Assembly (NCBI GenBank): GCA_005281725.1
Contig: SSBO01000003.1
Location: 4,960,495 to 5,024,494 of the forward strand
Direction of reading: 5' to 3'
DNA: 64,000 nt
DNA from: Wuchereria bancrofti
Taxonomy: Eukaryota > Nematoda > Chromadorea > Rhabditida > Onchocercidae
Shown piece by piece: positions 30,721 through 42,698 of the stretch (positions are counted from its first letter, which is position 1; each line of letters starts with the position of its first letter). The notes beneath the pieces were generated by a model. The model did no database searches. It was given only the letters and a program-made list of their open reading frames with translations, and was not told the DNA's origin. The translations under genes were made by a program, and so were the position numbers.

Positions 30721-31062
30721 ATGAAGTCACTAGAACTTGTGGGTAATCCCTACATAAAGTTAAGAAATACTTTTTGGAGTAATGAACATTTGATAACTAA
30801 AAATAATTGCCAATTGTTGAAACAACTAATAATACCAATAAAACAAAAGGAAAATGCAACTTTAGACGATTCGACTGCACGGCTCACAAGATCCATGAAT
30901 GTTTTTCATACTACAATTGTTATTCGCAAAGAGAAACTCAGCTTACAGTATAGATTTTGTATAAATGAACTCACTCAAATAATTATCAAAGATCATCCAA
31001 CAATAAGCATCGATTTAAAAAGCATACTTTCAAATAATAGGGAAAGTTCATACAAACTCTAA
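30721..31062 (+). CDS. unrecognised 113-codon open frame
   Basis: An intact ATG-to-stop frame encodes a Lys/Ile/Leu/Asn-rich product of 113 aa. No domain, signal peptide or membrane segment is evident. It is followed 100 bp later by a second open frame on the same strand (31163-31459), so the two might be exons or parts of one small gene. The composition is also what chance open frames look like in AT-rich DNA, so this is a weak call. Confidence 0.15.
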   Translation: MKSLELVGNPYIKLRNTFWSNEHLITKNNCQLLKQLIIPIKQKENATLDDSTARLTRSMNVFHTTIVIRKEKLSLQYRFCINELTQIIIKDHPTISIDLKSILSNNRESSYKL

Positions 31063-31162
31063 CAGCAGAAAACATTTTCTAGTCACTTTTCCTACTAGCA
31101 GTGTTGTTCACAACTTCATGAAAAAGGATAACATTAAGTATAAATTAGAGTTAAAATAAGTC

Positions 31163-31459
31163 ATGAAACACCTTGAAATTTTACTAGAAAGATCCTTCTC
31201 TGAAAGGGTATTAATAGATGAGTTAAGCAAAATGGTCAATAAAAAGGATCACCAACCATATCTTTCAAAACTACGTTTCGGAAGTAAAACTGAAGGCCAA
31301 TACTTAATGTGTAACCATACCTCTCGAAGGATTTCAGGACATAATCATACCTCTCGGAAAATTTCAGGACAATTTAGACTTGAATTCCAGCGTACAGCCA
31401 ATTTTTACAGCCAAAATTTAGAGTCAAATTCTGGAAAAAAGGAAGGAATAAGCTTATAA
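31163..31459 (+). CDS. unrecognised 98-codon open frame with internal repeat
   Basis: An ATG-to-TAA frame of 98 aa has a basic C-terminal half. It contains a short in-frame tandem repeat: CNHTSRRISG followed by HNHTSRKISG. At DNA level this is a 28-bp unit at 31313-31340 repeated at 31343-31370 (30-bp period) with a few differences. That the repeat differs yet keeps the frame slightly favours coding, but a period divisible by three would do so anyway. No family is recognised. Confidence 0.2.
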   Translation: MKHLEILLERSFSERVLIDELSKMVNKKDHQPYLSKLRFGSKTEGQYLMCNHTSRRISGHNHTSRKISGQFRLEFQRTANFYSQNLESNSGKKEGISL

Positions 31460-32885
31460 AAAAACGTGGCATGCAAGAAGTATGGTGCTCAGTAACGAGA
31501 ACACAACGCATTCACTCAGTTAATGACCAATCCCACCGTTCTGTGTCTTCATTACAAGCATTAAGAAGTTATAGGAATCTAAGATGACTCATGCATTGAT
31601 GGAATATGAGAGACGAGCTTATTGAGAAAACAGTAACTTCTGTGGAACAAGAAATCATTGTTAAAAATAACAGTACAAAGCCGTTCTCAATCATTTAGCA
31701 TGAAAAATATATTAGAAATTAACTAAGCTCACAACATCGAACAACTGAATTCAAGATAATTCTTTAAAAATACTTTGGTACGGATAGTATGCAAAAATAT
31801 TGTATACAAAAAGCATTCATATCAAATTTCAACTGTATCATCCAAGATGAACAACTACATTAAGTAATGCTATTTCCTGCATTTCATCCACTCTTCTTTC
31901 CGAAAAATGATAAGGCAAAGCAAGCACAAAGATAAAGAGGACAGAAAACTGGGAATTTACTGAAACCTCACTCAGCTAAGCCATCAGAAACAGGAAAGCT
32001 TGCAACAAATTAAAGAAAGACAAACACCGATGGCAACGTAGGCGAAGAGGCAAAATGTCTGTGCTAAACTATTAACAATTAAGAATTCCACACTCCAACA
32101 TTCCAACAATTATTGGTCGACATGCCAAAGGACTTAAAAACAATTGTGCCGAAAATAGGACGTGGAATTCTTCTCGGTTATATTTGAATCTTCTTTTATC
32201 CACAAAGGAAACTTAAATTTAAGAGTAAATACAGTATTTACCCTTTTTCATCAAATGAATTTCGAACAAAGCAAATCATAAAACTAAGAAGACAAAAGCG
32301 CACCCGCAGTATAGGTTCTTATAAACTTACAGTTTATCAAAAAATTGAATTATAAAGAAAAACACCTGAATTAATTGAAGGGAACTTTATAAAAAACAGA
32401 ACGTCTAAAGTCTCCAAGTCGTAAAGGTAAAGAGGAGAGCGAATGTGGGGGAACTTAACAAGCCGAAAAAAATCCAACGGTACAAAAACAAGAATGGAAC
32501 GAGAACCTACCAGAAGATTCCAAATTTAAAAAAAAAGTGCTTGAAAAACAAGCGAAATCTTAGGATTTATATATATTAAAACTAGTGCAAAACGATAAAA
32601 AATAACAAGGATAACCATGAACCTAATCTTGTAAAGCGACCTAGAAGTAGTACACAAACCCGATATACATATATAAAAAAAAAGGAAAAAAAACAAAATT
32701 CAACTCTTAGATATAATTCTTTATCTTAACTTTGTGGAGTAATATTCCCACATAGTTTCCACCAAACCGCCATTTTCTTCTATTCTTTTCCATAATGTAA
32801 GGAAAAGTACAGAATGGAATCGCGGTATATGCGTAGATTTTAACATTCAAAATAAGTGATAAAAGCATTAAAACAAGTCAATTTG

Positions 32886-35800
32886 TTACATATAAAGCCG
32901 AATTAAATCACGAATCTGAGCGTATACTTGTCGTAAATCCGCAGACCTAAAACAATCAAAAATTTGAGACTACTGTTTTGAGGTGGAGTAAGTACAATGT
33001 GAGTCAAAAAGATTTTTCGGTCTAGAATATCTTAAAGACAATCATCGGAAGTCAAGCAACTAAAAAATTAAGGGATTCAATTTATTTTGGATTGCATTAA
33101 ATTAAATAGAATTTTAGCAACTCACTCTAGCACATTTTTGTGAAACCATTCTAGTTGTTCTACCGTTGCACAAAGACCCTCATTGTGAGGAAACTTCTCC
33201 AATGTTGCTTTCAACCAAACAGATAACTGCTGAAATTTGTCATATTCTTCAAAGCTATCGTCAATTTCAGAAAAATGATTATTTCCGGAGCATTTGGATC
33301 TTTTTATAGTCCATTTTTCATGATCCATTTATAATAATAAAACCTTAATATCCTAATTAGTGTTAGGAGTGTGCGTATGTCTTCTTGAATAAAATAATAT
33401 GATCCTTTAGAATTGCTTAACAATATATTTACCTCTTTCGACAGTTTACCAATCAAATAGATAATTTCGGCCATATCGCGTTTTAAAGTACCCGAAACAC
33501 TGAATACTGCCGCTTGAAGAGATCCGCTAATCAGCCTCTCGCCGTATTTTAAAAATAGTTGTTCAGCACCTTCTACACCTGCATCTCGATAATTGGACTG
33601 CAATATTATATTATTCAACATCCATGAACACCTATTTCATTTAAGTTGTTTTTAATCCTTTTATAAACAATCAACTGAATAAAATTAATAAATTCAACCA
33701 CTGAAGTTTTCGTTTGCATATAAGAAGTAAAGAGATACCCTTCTCCATTTTGTTTCTTTATATTTTTCTCACAATTTTTGAGTTTTGAAAAACTTAAACT
33801 TCCTCCTACCTTTCTCGCGATAAGTAACGATGTAATACATTCGGAAAAGAATTTGGTTACTGATCTGTTTGCATCAACGTGATCAACACCTAAACCAACC
33901 AGTCCACATTCAAACAACTGTGCACTCATTGGTTCTTGGAAAAATACTGACGGCGCACGCTGCACGAACCTAAAACAAAAGACTTTAAATTGTATGTTAA
34001 TTGTTGCTTTCTTCAAACATATTTTTCAATTAGTGGCTGAGACTGGAGTACTATCAAATAATCACCTGATAGCCAATCTAAACATATCATCGATTGTATC
34101 AGGATGATTGCGAAAACCATTTTGTTCCTGCAGTAGCTTGAACGAATCGTTGCATAAAATCTGTAAATACAAGCAGAAAAATTGAAAAAATAACATATTC
34201 CACCTTTTTAGAACTTCATCATTTGTAAATTAACATACTTTATTATAGAGACAAACAACGTAATTCCTCAATAAAAAATCATCAATCGTAAAAAAGTTTA
34301 CGTTAAGCATATGAACTAATCCGGAGCGACAATTATCCAAATGACCGTATTCATCAACCAAAATACTGGCCAAATACAGGAAGCATGAATGAGGGTGACG
34401 ATTATATATATCAACCATCTAGAAGTTATACTGCACGTTATAACGGAGATGCCTGAGTTAAATTTCGCAAACTATGTTTGAAATTAAAAAATATGTATGT
34501 CACTAACGCAGCTGAACAACAAATATCTTTTTTTTTCAGATACTGATTTTTCTATAAATCTGATTTTTCAGATACTGAACCTGCTCAACGAGGGATTCAA
34601 TAAAAATTATCGAATGGACTTCCAAAAAGCGTATCATGAATCGTATCGCACGGCAGCAATGTTCAACGACTCGAGTATTTTTTTCATATTTTCTGCAAGT
34701 TTCTAAAACAAACGGCCAAACTTCTTTCACGGTTGCAATCCACAGTGTTGGAACACTATCGTTTGTACTTGTGGAACTTCCTGAATGAAAATAAATTAAA
34801 TTAAGTCAAATTAACGAACAAAGGTTACCAATAAATTTATAATGCATATAATTTTGAAAAAACATGGCAATAAATACCGTTCTGCACGGTATTCTTCGGA
34901 TTGCATGCTTGATGCGTCCACGGTTGAACATGTCGGAAGACTGCAGCTATTCTATCGACCCATAAAACCGGGTCACGACTCAAAAGATACCATGAATCTG
35001 ATGCATTCTCGTTACTGTCTTGTGGTTCGTTAGGTGATATATCTACCTTTGATTTAAGAAGCTAAAACAAAATAATCGATTGAGAAACAAAGTAACAAGT
35101 AAGATGTTCAAATAAAATTTAGTGTAAAATTTTCAGAAAATATAGTTTGCACAAGAAATGGGAATAAAAATTTTGAGAATAAAATTTACTTCAGCCAAAT
35201 GTGTCATCTGCGGCTCAATTAAGCGCCTTAACCGGGTTGCAGTTTCTTCTCCTGGCAAACCATTCAGCATTGAAGAACAAGCTAAAAAGATTACAATAAA
35301 TTTTACTGCCAATCATTTACAAATAATTTCTGGATAATAGCCTCTGCATGAGATTACTCCAATATATGGCGACTTGACGATAACTTTTAAAAACCTTCTC
35401 TACCAAAATCAACAGCTTTAAAAATAGGGTAAGAAATGACCAAGGCTATTGGTTTCAGTAATATAATTAAGCTTAAAATCAGACAAAGCAAATGTTCAAC
35501 AGAACAACAATAAGCACACTTTTAAGTTGAAAAATTCAAGAGATTAACTTGCAATCCTTTTTATGAGGCAAGATAAAGGAAGGTTGGGAACTGAGGATAA
35601 AAAATATTTTATGTGAAACTTCAGCTGTAAATAAATAAAATTAAAAAAAAAAAATAAAAACTATAATATATATGTAAGTAAAAACAAGAGTTATTCAATG
35701 TAAATATGAGAAAGTGAACCCTGAAGAAGTAGGAGGATGGAATTTTCCAGCTGCTGTCCTTTATTTTCGCCATTTTCCAGAAATGGAATGATGGCAAATA

Positions 35801-38800
35801 TAGAATCAAAGTGCTCCAAACAACTGCTCTCGCATTTTTCACAGATTCCGTAAAGAGATTCGGAAGCAGCGCGAACGAAGCACGGCTTTTGTACTTTATC
35901 CAGTAACCAAGTAATGCATGGTTCTAAATGAAATCCTTCTAAAACTTAAATCATAGAAAACTGCAAAAAATAGTTGAGTAATGCGAAACTATATTCCAAA
36001 TATTAGATTGAAACAAATGACAAACCTTGATATTGCTTATTTTCGTGCAACCAATCAATTAAATTTCCAAGTAATTTAATAGAGGTATTAGTCAGTATCG
36101 GGTGAGATGTAATGGGCATAACCAGTACAGCATGAACCAAAAGAGGAACCACTGTTTCTTCGGTCCTGAAAAACAATAAACCAGTGGCCCAAAATAAGAT
36201 AAATACCTTAAGTGAAAAACAGCAGTAATAACAACTGGGTACCTTATGACAACGTACTACAATGAAGTGCACAAAATCATCAAGACAACAACATGAAATG
36301 GACAATATTTGATATCATCGCATATGTCGAGAATATCTGCTTCAAAACCATCTACCATAGTACATTTGGAATTGCCATTTATTTATGAAAAGTTTTACCA
36401 GACTAAAATTCTTAAGATCAAATACCAACTGAGCAACGAAAAAGAACACTTACGGAAGAACGTTATGCACGATCACTGAAATAATATACAAAGCAGCTTC
36501 CGATTCGTCCCAAGAACCTGATGAAACCGATTGCAGTATTGAGAACATCTACAAAACACTGCGGCGAATTCATAGTCAAAATTAAACCAATTCAGTAATC
36601 TTCAGTTTCTTTCGAAAAAATCCCTCGATTACTCCTAAACTAACAAATTAAGTTAGTCAGTAATTGTGTCAGATTTTCCTTAATATATTTATGGAAGTAA
36701 CTGAATCTGATTCAAATGTTACCCTTCTTTCTAACAATTCTTCTGAAAATACACCATTCAACTCATATTTTATAGAGAATGAGAACATATCCTAACATAA
36801 AATTTTTATAATGTGTAAAAATACATACGCTTTGGATGCACCGATCAGTTCCAACGATGAAAACAACATCCTTGAGTGTGTCGGAAACTTGACCTCGAAA
36901 CTCAACAAAATCATCGTTCTCATCCGGAACATCTTCCTGATCGGTGTCAAACCGACAGTGCTTATAGAGTGCCATGATATACCTTAATTAAAAATATGAA
37001 GGTATGAATATTTCCCTTTACCAAAGGAACAATATAAAAGGATGTGAATAACAGCATCTAAATCTGAAACGATTGACTACTGCATCCATTATTTTTCTAA
37101 ATTTACTACAACACATTTCATACAGACCTATCTATTTCTTTCAGATGACAAGAAGCACAACGTAAACTATCTAACCGTTCAATGTATGGCTTGAACTGAG
37201 CGTTCAAATCATCGTCGTTCCTTTCATACAGATATTCAGAAAGACGGTACCAGATGTTGAATGTCATTTCCACTAGCTAAACAGCATTTTAATAAAAATT
37301 GTATTGTAAAACATAGAAACTTCATCCAAAAATCTTTGAAATTAAATAAGGAATCATGACTAACATTATAATCATGATAGCCTGCTAGAAGAAGGAGCAT
37401 TTCGATGCTTCGAAAATCACCAAGATGTTGTCCTGGCTCTTGGATCACACATTCTAGGAGTGATTCACTTAATTCACAAAACACTCGCGCATATCCTTGC
37501 AATCTGCAGAATCAAATTTTATACACTATCGCCGTTTGCTAAAAGCATGATTTCTCATTTCTAATAAAGAACTTTAATTCAGTTTATATAATCACCAAAA
37601 TCTTCATTCAAATTCTGGACTAATAGTTTTTTAAATTTCAACAGTTTATATAATATAAACCTATCAAAATCATCGTTCGCGACAGCCATTGAAAAGCTAT
37701 CCGCCATCTCATAGCATGCAGTTTGAAGAGCCACGGCTAAAGCACGATTAACATTGGTATCTTCAGCACGATATAACGCTGATACAATACATTCACAAGC
37801 CGAATCATGTAATGAATTGGGTGAATTTGGATTTTGCTGCAAAAAAGTCCAGAAATACATGTATTCCACAAAGTTGATTGACTACTAACTACTTCTCTTT
37901 TCTTTTTTTTCTCGCCAGAGAATATAATCATTTGTCGATTTGTTTTGCCTTCTCAAATGAAATAAATCAAAGCTGATTTTTTGAATTTTTTAGATAACTA
38001 AAAATTTAAACACATGAAAGAACATTGACAATATTAAAACGGTACGAAAATTCAAACCAAAAGTGAGAAAACATATTTGAGCAGTTCGCTTGCTGCAATA
38101 TCGTCAGTTGGAATTAGCGGATTTAGCAACCAGGAGCTGAAGCAGCTCAGAACTCTTTTCAGTATCGCGTCGTCATTACTATTAAAAACACAAACTTGAC
38201 TCTGCAAGAGAACTTATTGAAAATAATACTGTATAAATATATCCTGATAAGCTGCGAAACCTGGAAAAAAAATTATGCAACATATTTAAAAAAAATTAAT
38301 ATCCATTTGGTCACGCTTGAAGAGATTTGTAATAAGAACTCACTAAAAAATGAATAACTACTTGCGTCTTCTGTGCCAGTTCTGTGTTTACTGCACGGCG
38401 TCGATTCTCACCAATCCTTAGATGTGAGCTTTGTACCTCTTCTGGCAGAGTTTTCAAAAAAGTAAGTAAAACAGGAGTTTTATCAGGTGTTCCGAACCTG
38501 CAAGCAGATCATAAAAAATAGGTAAAAGAGGTATTTCTCAATCAAAATCGAAAAGAGATTTAATAATAATGAAAGGACAACTTATAGAAATGAATTTCTA
38601 ACTTATTCGGCAGGAAAATCATAAGAAATTATGTTCTTAATACTTGTGAAGTGAGACGTGAAGTGAGACCCTTAACGTATTGTATTAGCAAAAGAAAAAA
38701 TGTAGCCATTTCCAAGAATGAAATCCAGGCGGAGACAATAAAACAAACCTCTCAAGAATTTCTGCAACGAAATTAGTCCATTCCGGCACTTGTAAATAAA

Positions 38801-39530
38801 GATCAGAAAGTGCCAAGCAAAGCTGTGTTATGATTACCGAATTCCTTTCAAGTGGATAAGATTCGTAATTCCTGAAACAGATGTCAATCATCGTAAATAG
38901 GAGAATTTGTCAGGCAAAAGAGCATTCAGTTTTGATTTCGAAAAACTATCACCATGGACGACGTACGACGAAAAACTTTCATGATGCAAAGACTCAATGA
39001 TTTCAACTGCAACTTTGTAATGCAACTGATCAAGTGGCGAAAAAGTTACCCAGTAAAAGTCATTGACGAAAATTGAAAATCACAAAATAAACAAATCAAA
39101 TCTGCCTCTTGTATAAGGCTAAAGTGTAACTCAAACAAGTATACTAATGACGAAATAAGGACCTCAAATGATTGATTAACGAATCCCTCAAAGACAAATG
39201 TGAAGAAGATGGTAATTCCTTCATAGAATGCAACAATTTCTGCCTTATTGTTTGAGCAGCGAAGTAACTGGCTGTAGAATCTCGATGTTCAGATAATATA
39301 CGATCACAAATGGACCATGAATATACCTGCAACAACTTTCATTTACCATAAGCTCACAATCAAATTCATTTTATATTCCACAAAAGTTTGTGCATATTTT
39401 GTATATCTCTTTTAAGAAAACTTACGGATTTTTGAAATTCTCCAAGCCAAATGCTAGCTTTGCTGCATGCAATACTGTCAGACCCATTTAGTACCGCAAT
39501 TGCATGATACACCGTCTCGATATTATCCAT
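32886..39530 (-). CDS. tnpo3: transportin-3 (importin-beta family nuclear import receptor)
   Basis: This karyopherin imports phosphorylated SR-rich splicing factors and other cargo through nuclear pores under control of Ran-GTP. Twenty-one exons join in phase, 39530-39426 first and 32946-32886 last, giving 974 aa (human 923). Intermediate exon starts on the minus strand are 39326, 38871, 38497, 38201, 37836, 37503, 37276, 36982, 36548, 36165, 35938, 35281, 35061, 34780, 34418, 34160, 33969, 33597 and 33229. Family motifs in order: [125 protein letters not shown] and a C-terminal [17 protein letters not shown] like human QVCWALRDFTRLFR. The HEAT-repeat solenoid spans the whole length. It follows MAT1 on the same strand 1.6 kb away. 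A candidate trans-splice acceptor precedes the ATG by 16 nt. Confidence 0.95.
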
Positions 39531-39546
39531 CCTTCAATGACTTCAA

Positions 39547-39548
39547 CT
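39547..39548 (-). promoter_or_regulatory. candidate spliced-leader acceptor, transportin-3
   Basis: Reading the minus strand, AATATTCTTAG ends at 39547, 16 nt before the start codon at 39530. The position and pyrimidine-rich context fit a nematode trans-splice site. The TAG rather than CAG ending makes it weaker than the others in the window. Confidence 0.4.
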
Positions 39549-41111
39549 AAGAATATTTCCGATTTAAGAATTACCACTGATCCTAATTTTAGAGCAGACC
39601 AGCATAATTTTCGAGAAAAACTTTTTAAAGAGGATGGAATGGCGAGACTTCAACCTTATTATTCCTATTTCTTGTTTAACATATTAACTTCGAAATAAAG
39701 TAATGAGTAAGGGGTAAACAAACCTAAACTAAGTGAAATCAGGTGAAAAAGGCGTTAAAAAGATTCGAGCTTCTTATGTCAGTAACTAAATAGAAAAATG
39801 AGAATGACCGAATGAGTGGTCATGAAACATTACAATAACGATGATGATACCACTTATGCATTAAATAAATTAGTGAAATTATACTTCAATTTGAAGACAC
39901 TTCTTGAAATAACCGCTACGGATTCTTTGTAATATGCACTCTAAAGATGGCTAGTTCAGCTAAACATTTCCTTTTCCATTAACCGGTTCTTACTGCGCTT
40001 CGTTTTGTATGCGTAACAAAACACCGTAAGATCGGTGAAGCAAAATTCCAAAAGTTTTAGGAAAGCATAGTACATGCCGAATTCCGGAAATTTAAATTAC
40101 TAGAAATGAACAGATGAAGACTTGGAATAAAACCCTCAAAAACCCCTTCTTAGATTATGCATACATTACAAACTATAAATCTAAGTTTGATTACTGCCAT
40201 CCCGCAATTGACCAGCACTTTTAATGTTATGAATCACTACTCATGATTCCACATTTCCAAAAATGAGATTTTAAGGAGGTCTGGAACGTTCTCCCACATT
40301 TCCCGCGATATGACACATAAGAAATCAAAATAAATGCGACTGCACCAAGCTACTGCCAATGACAGCGCGGGGAAGAAGATTGACCAGTCTAAAAAGCAAT
40401 TAAACACATTATAAATTTCATACTTTATTTATAAAAAAAGTGAAAAAGTAGAATGAAATAGGGCACTAAACATTCTAAAATATATAAGTCATCGCAATTA
40501 GGGTAATGTCAATTCTGGATGTTAGAATATTTAATACAGTGTCGATACAGTTTTAAGTAGTTTTAAGCTCAGAACTTCAGATGTGAATTTTCCTGAAAGC
40601 ATAGTAGTCTACGAAAATTGATCAAATACAAAACTGCACTATACATAAGCAGGAGGAAAGGAAAAAAGTACTTGAGAAATGTGGAAAAAACTGTTCGCAC
40701 TAAGATAAACATAACAGGATGCAAGGATTACGAGCTTCAAAAACAAAACAGAAATATAGTAGAAAAGCTACCAAGTTCATTAACATAAATATGGCAATAA
40801 TGACCTATATTTTAAAAATTTTAACTTTCAATACAGAAGAGGTAATTTTATCAGCACAAACATCAATTAACCCAAAATAACTGCTAAATTTCCAAAAGTG
40901 ACAAGTCCATGAATTCAATAACTTTTCATTCCTTTATTCAATAATCTACATGAATCGAAACCATATGAAAAACAAGTGCAAAACGCTTTACGGTTATGTA
41001 CTCTAATCTATAACGTCTGGAAAAACTGATAAAATCAAAACTTTTCATAGAGTTTCGTTAATGAGCTTCAACTGTACTCATTGCTACTGATATTTCACAC
41101 AAGTTAAAGCC
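39549..41111. other. 1.6-kb spacer between MAT1 and transportin-3
   Basis: No coding exon is recognised between the MAT1 stop codon and the transportin-3 leader. A minus-strand AATAAA (TTTATT near 40933-40938) about 175 nt past the MAT1 stop could be its polyadenylation signal. A 64-codon plus-strand open frame at 39504-39698 overlaps the transportin-3 start and is a shadow. The rest is presumably MAT1 3' flank and transportin-3 promoter, or operon spacer. Confidence 0.5.
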
Positions 41112-42670
41112 TCAAAATAAAAATAAATCAATTCTGGAGTCAAATAAAGCACGCATGCAGCACGTTTCTGGCGTAAATCCACCCGCATATCTACTCCCAC
41201 TGATTTGTAATACATGCTGCAAATATCCCATTCGAGACAAATCCTCGGGTTTTGGAAGTGATGGTCCATTGATAGGAAGCTCTGGCCGACGGTACACAAA
41301 CGGTGCACCACTTATACGAATTAGTGCAAAAGATGCAGTATCGAGACGTTTTTGTTGAGCTTCTATAATTAGAATGACTTCTACAATTAAAGAACATATG
41401 AGAAAATGAAAACAGCTTTCAGGTTAAAGGAATTACCAAAAGAAGATTTCGAGTAACTTATTTATATTCAAAGAATTTGAGAATACAGAGCTCTATACAA
41501 ATAATGCTTAATCTCTGTGTAATCCTAAAGTGATACTTAATTCCTTACCCATTTTAGATTTCTTCCGCTTTGCAGCTTCTTCCTTTTCCGCAAGTTCTGC
41601 TTCAATCTGTCGCTTTCTCTGACGATCCAAAATGACTTCTGCAGGCAAATCAGATTCACGGAGTTCGTCAATTATTGCCTTAGCTTTGTCTGAACTAGTC
41701 ACTTTCTCAGATAACTCCTGAAAATTTTACAGAATTAACCACGTGCAAAGACTTTGATACAATCTAGTACTAATCGAAGCAAAGTACTCACTTTCTTCCC
41801 AGCTCCCTCTACAGCATACTTTTTTCTTTTTTGCTCTTCTTCCAACATTTGAAGAACCCATATTTGATCTTCGTCAAGCTAAAAAAGACTTTTTTTGCTC
41901 GATCCTGAGAATTTAAAAATGGCAAATTAGATAATCTACGAATAACCGCTAACGTAGATCGTTTCTAAAACATTATCGACCACCTAGTATGATGCATCTT
42001 TCTTACTAATTTATTCTGTATACACAATCACAAGTCTATTTACCTTGCGTTTATTTCTTTCAATAAGTTCACTGTTCTCTAATTTAAAACGGTTAATTTC
42101 AGCTTCGGTCTCCTCAACATCAATATTATAGGTCAAATTCATGACAATTGTTTCAATTCGTTCCAAATAATTGTTGAAGTCGCGCAACGTTGGAAAATCC
42201 ACTTGTTTCAAATTGTAAATCTAAATATGGCTGCTTAAACGGCACACAGACGACTTGACAAAATTCTCATGAAATGGTGATCATAATGTCACTTTCATGA
42301 ACTTCCAACTTCTCTACTGAACCACAAAATATGACATAATTTTACCTTTCCAAGTTTTTTACGAATATGATTTTCTTTCTCCACCACAGGGTCATCAAAG
42401 ATTTGTTCCCAGAATCCTTTCTTCCACAAAATTTTTCCACACTGTGGACAGGGACCGCTATTGCGAGCAAACAGATTTTCCACACAATTCCTAGAACTGC
42501 CAAATATGAAGGATCTCATCGAGCTCCATACATATGATTAACTCTAAAATATCTCTCACTTAACTGTTTGGACTGACTTGCCTGCATAATGGATGACCAC
42601 ATTCATTAATCATCATCAGCATCGTTCGATTATTGTATTCCTTAGCTTTACATTTTGGACATTCGCGCAT
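41112..42670 (-). CDS. mnat1: MAT1, CDK-activating kinase assembly factor (TFIIH)
   Basis: MAT1 bridges CDK7-cyclin H to core TFIIH and stabilises the kinase, acting in transcription initiation and cell-cycle control. Six exons, 42670-42582, 42490-42346, 42220-42044, 41878-41792, 41717-41549 and 41380-41112, give 311 aa (human 309). An N-terminal C3HC4 RING is complete: Cys4, Cys7, Cys24, His26, Cys29, Cys32, Cys44, Cys47. It is followed by CGKILWKKGFWEQIFDDP, a MAT1-typical helical and coiled-coil centre rich in Glu/Lys/Arg (EEEQKRKKY, AELAEKEEAAKRKK), and a C-terminal hydrophobic segment with AGGFTPETCCMRAL, equivalent to human AGGYTSSLACHRAL, the part that contacts CDK7-cyclin H. Intron 1 uses a GC donor (CAG|GCAAGT, 42581-42580) and splits the RING between Cys29 and Cys32. 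A candidate trans-splice acceptor lies at 42697-42698. Confidence 0.95.
42491..42581 (-). other. GC-AG intron 1 of MAT1
   Basis: The exon ends ...TTATGCAG and the intron begins GCAAGTCAG, with the acceptor TTCTAG. Only the GC donor keeps the RING frame: TGC AG + G AAT TGT gives Cys-Arg-Asn-Cys, supplying Cys29 and Cys32 of the zinc site. The nearby GT (GTCAGT, four bases on) would give the wrong phase. The rest of the donor (CAG|GCAAGT) matches consensus strongly, as is usual for GC-AG introns. It could instead be a sequencing error of T to C. Confidence 0.85.
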
Positions 42671-42696
42671 TTTACACCCTCACGATGATTCTTTTA

Positions 42697-42698
42697 CT
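42697..42698 (-). promoter_or_regulatory. candidate spliced-leader acceptor, MAT1
   Basis: On the minus strand TTGATTTAG ends at 42697, 26 nt before the ATG at 42670. It fits the pattern of acceptor-like sites close to the start codon seen at the other genes of the window. No cis-splice partner is known. Confidence 0.35.

Noticed and set aside
36003..36361. Extra transportin-3 exon around 36301-36361
   Set aside because: All acceptors there give a stop codon in the needed phase, whereas joining 36454 directly to 36165 is in phase and matches the family sequence.
38940..39060. Protein-like minus-strand stretch in the second transportin-3 intron
   Set aside because: Joining 39163 to 38871 is in phase and follows the family order without gap. 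The stretch would interrupt a conserved helix.
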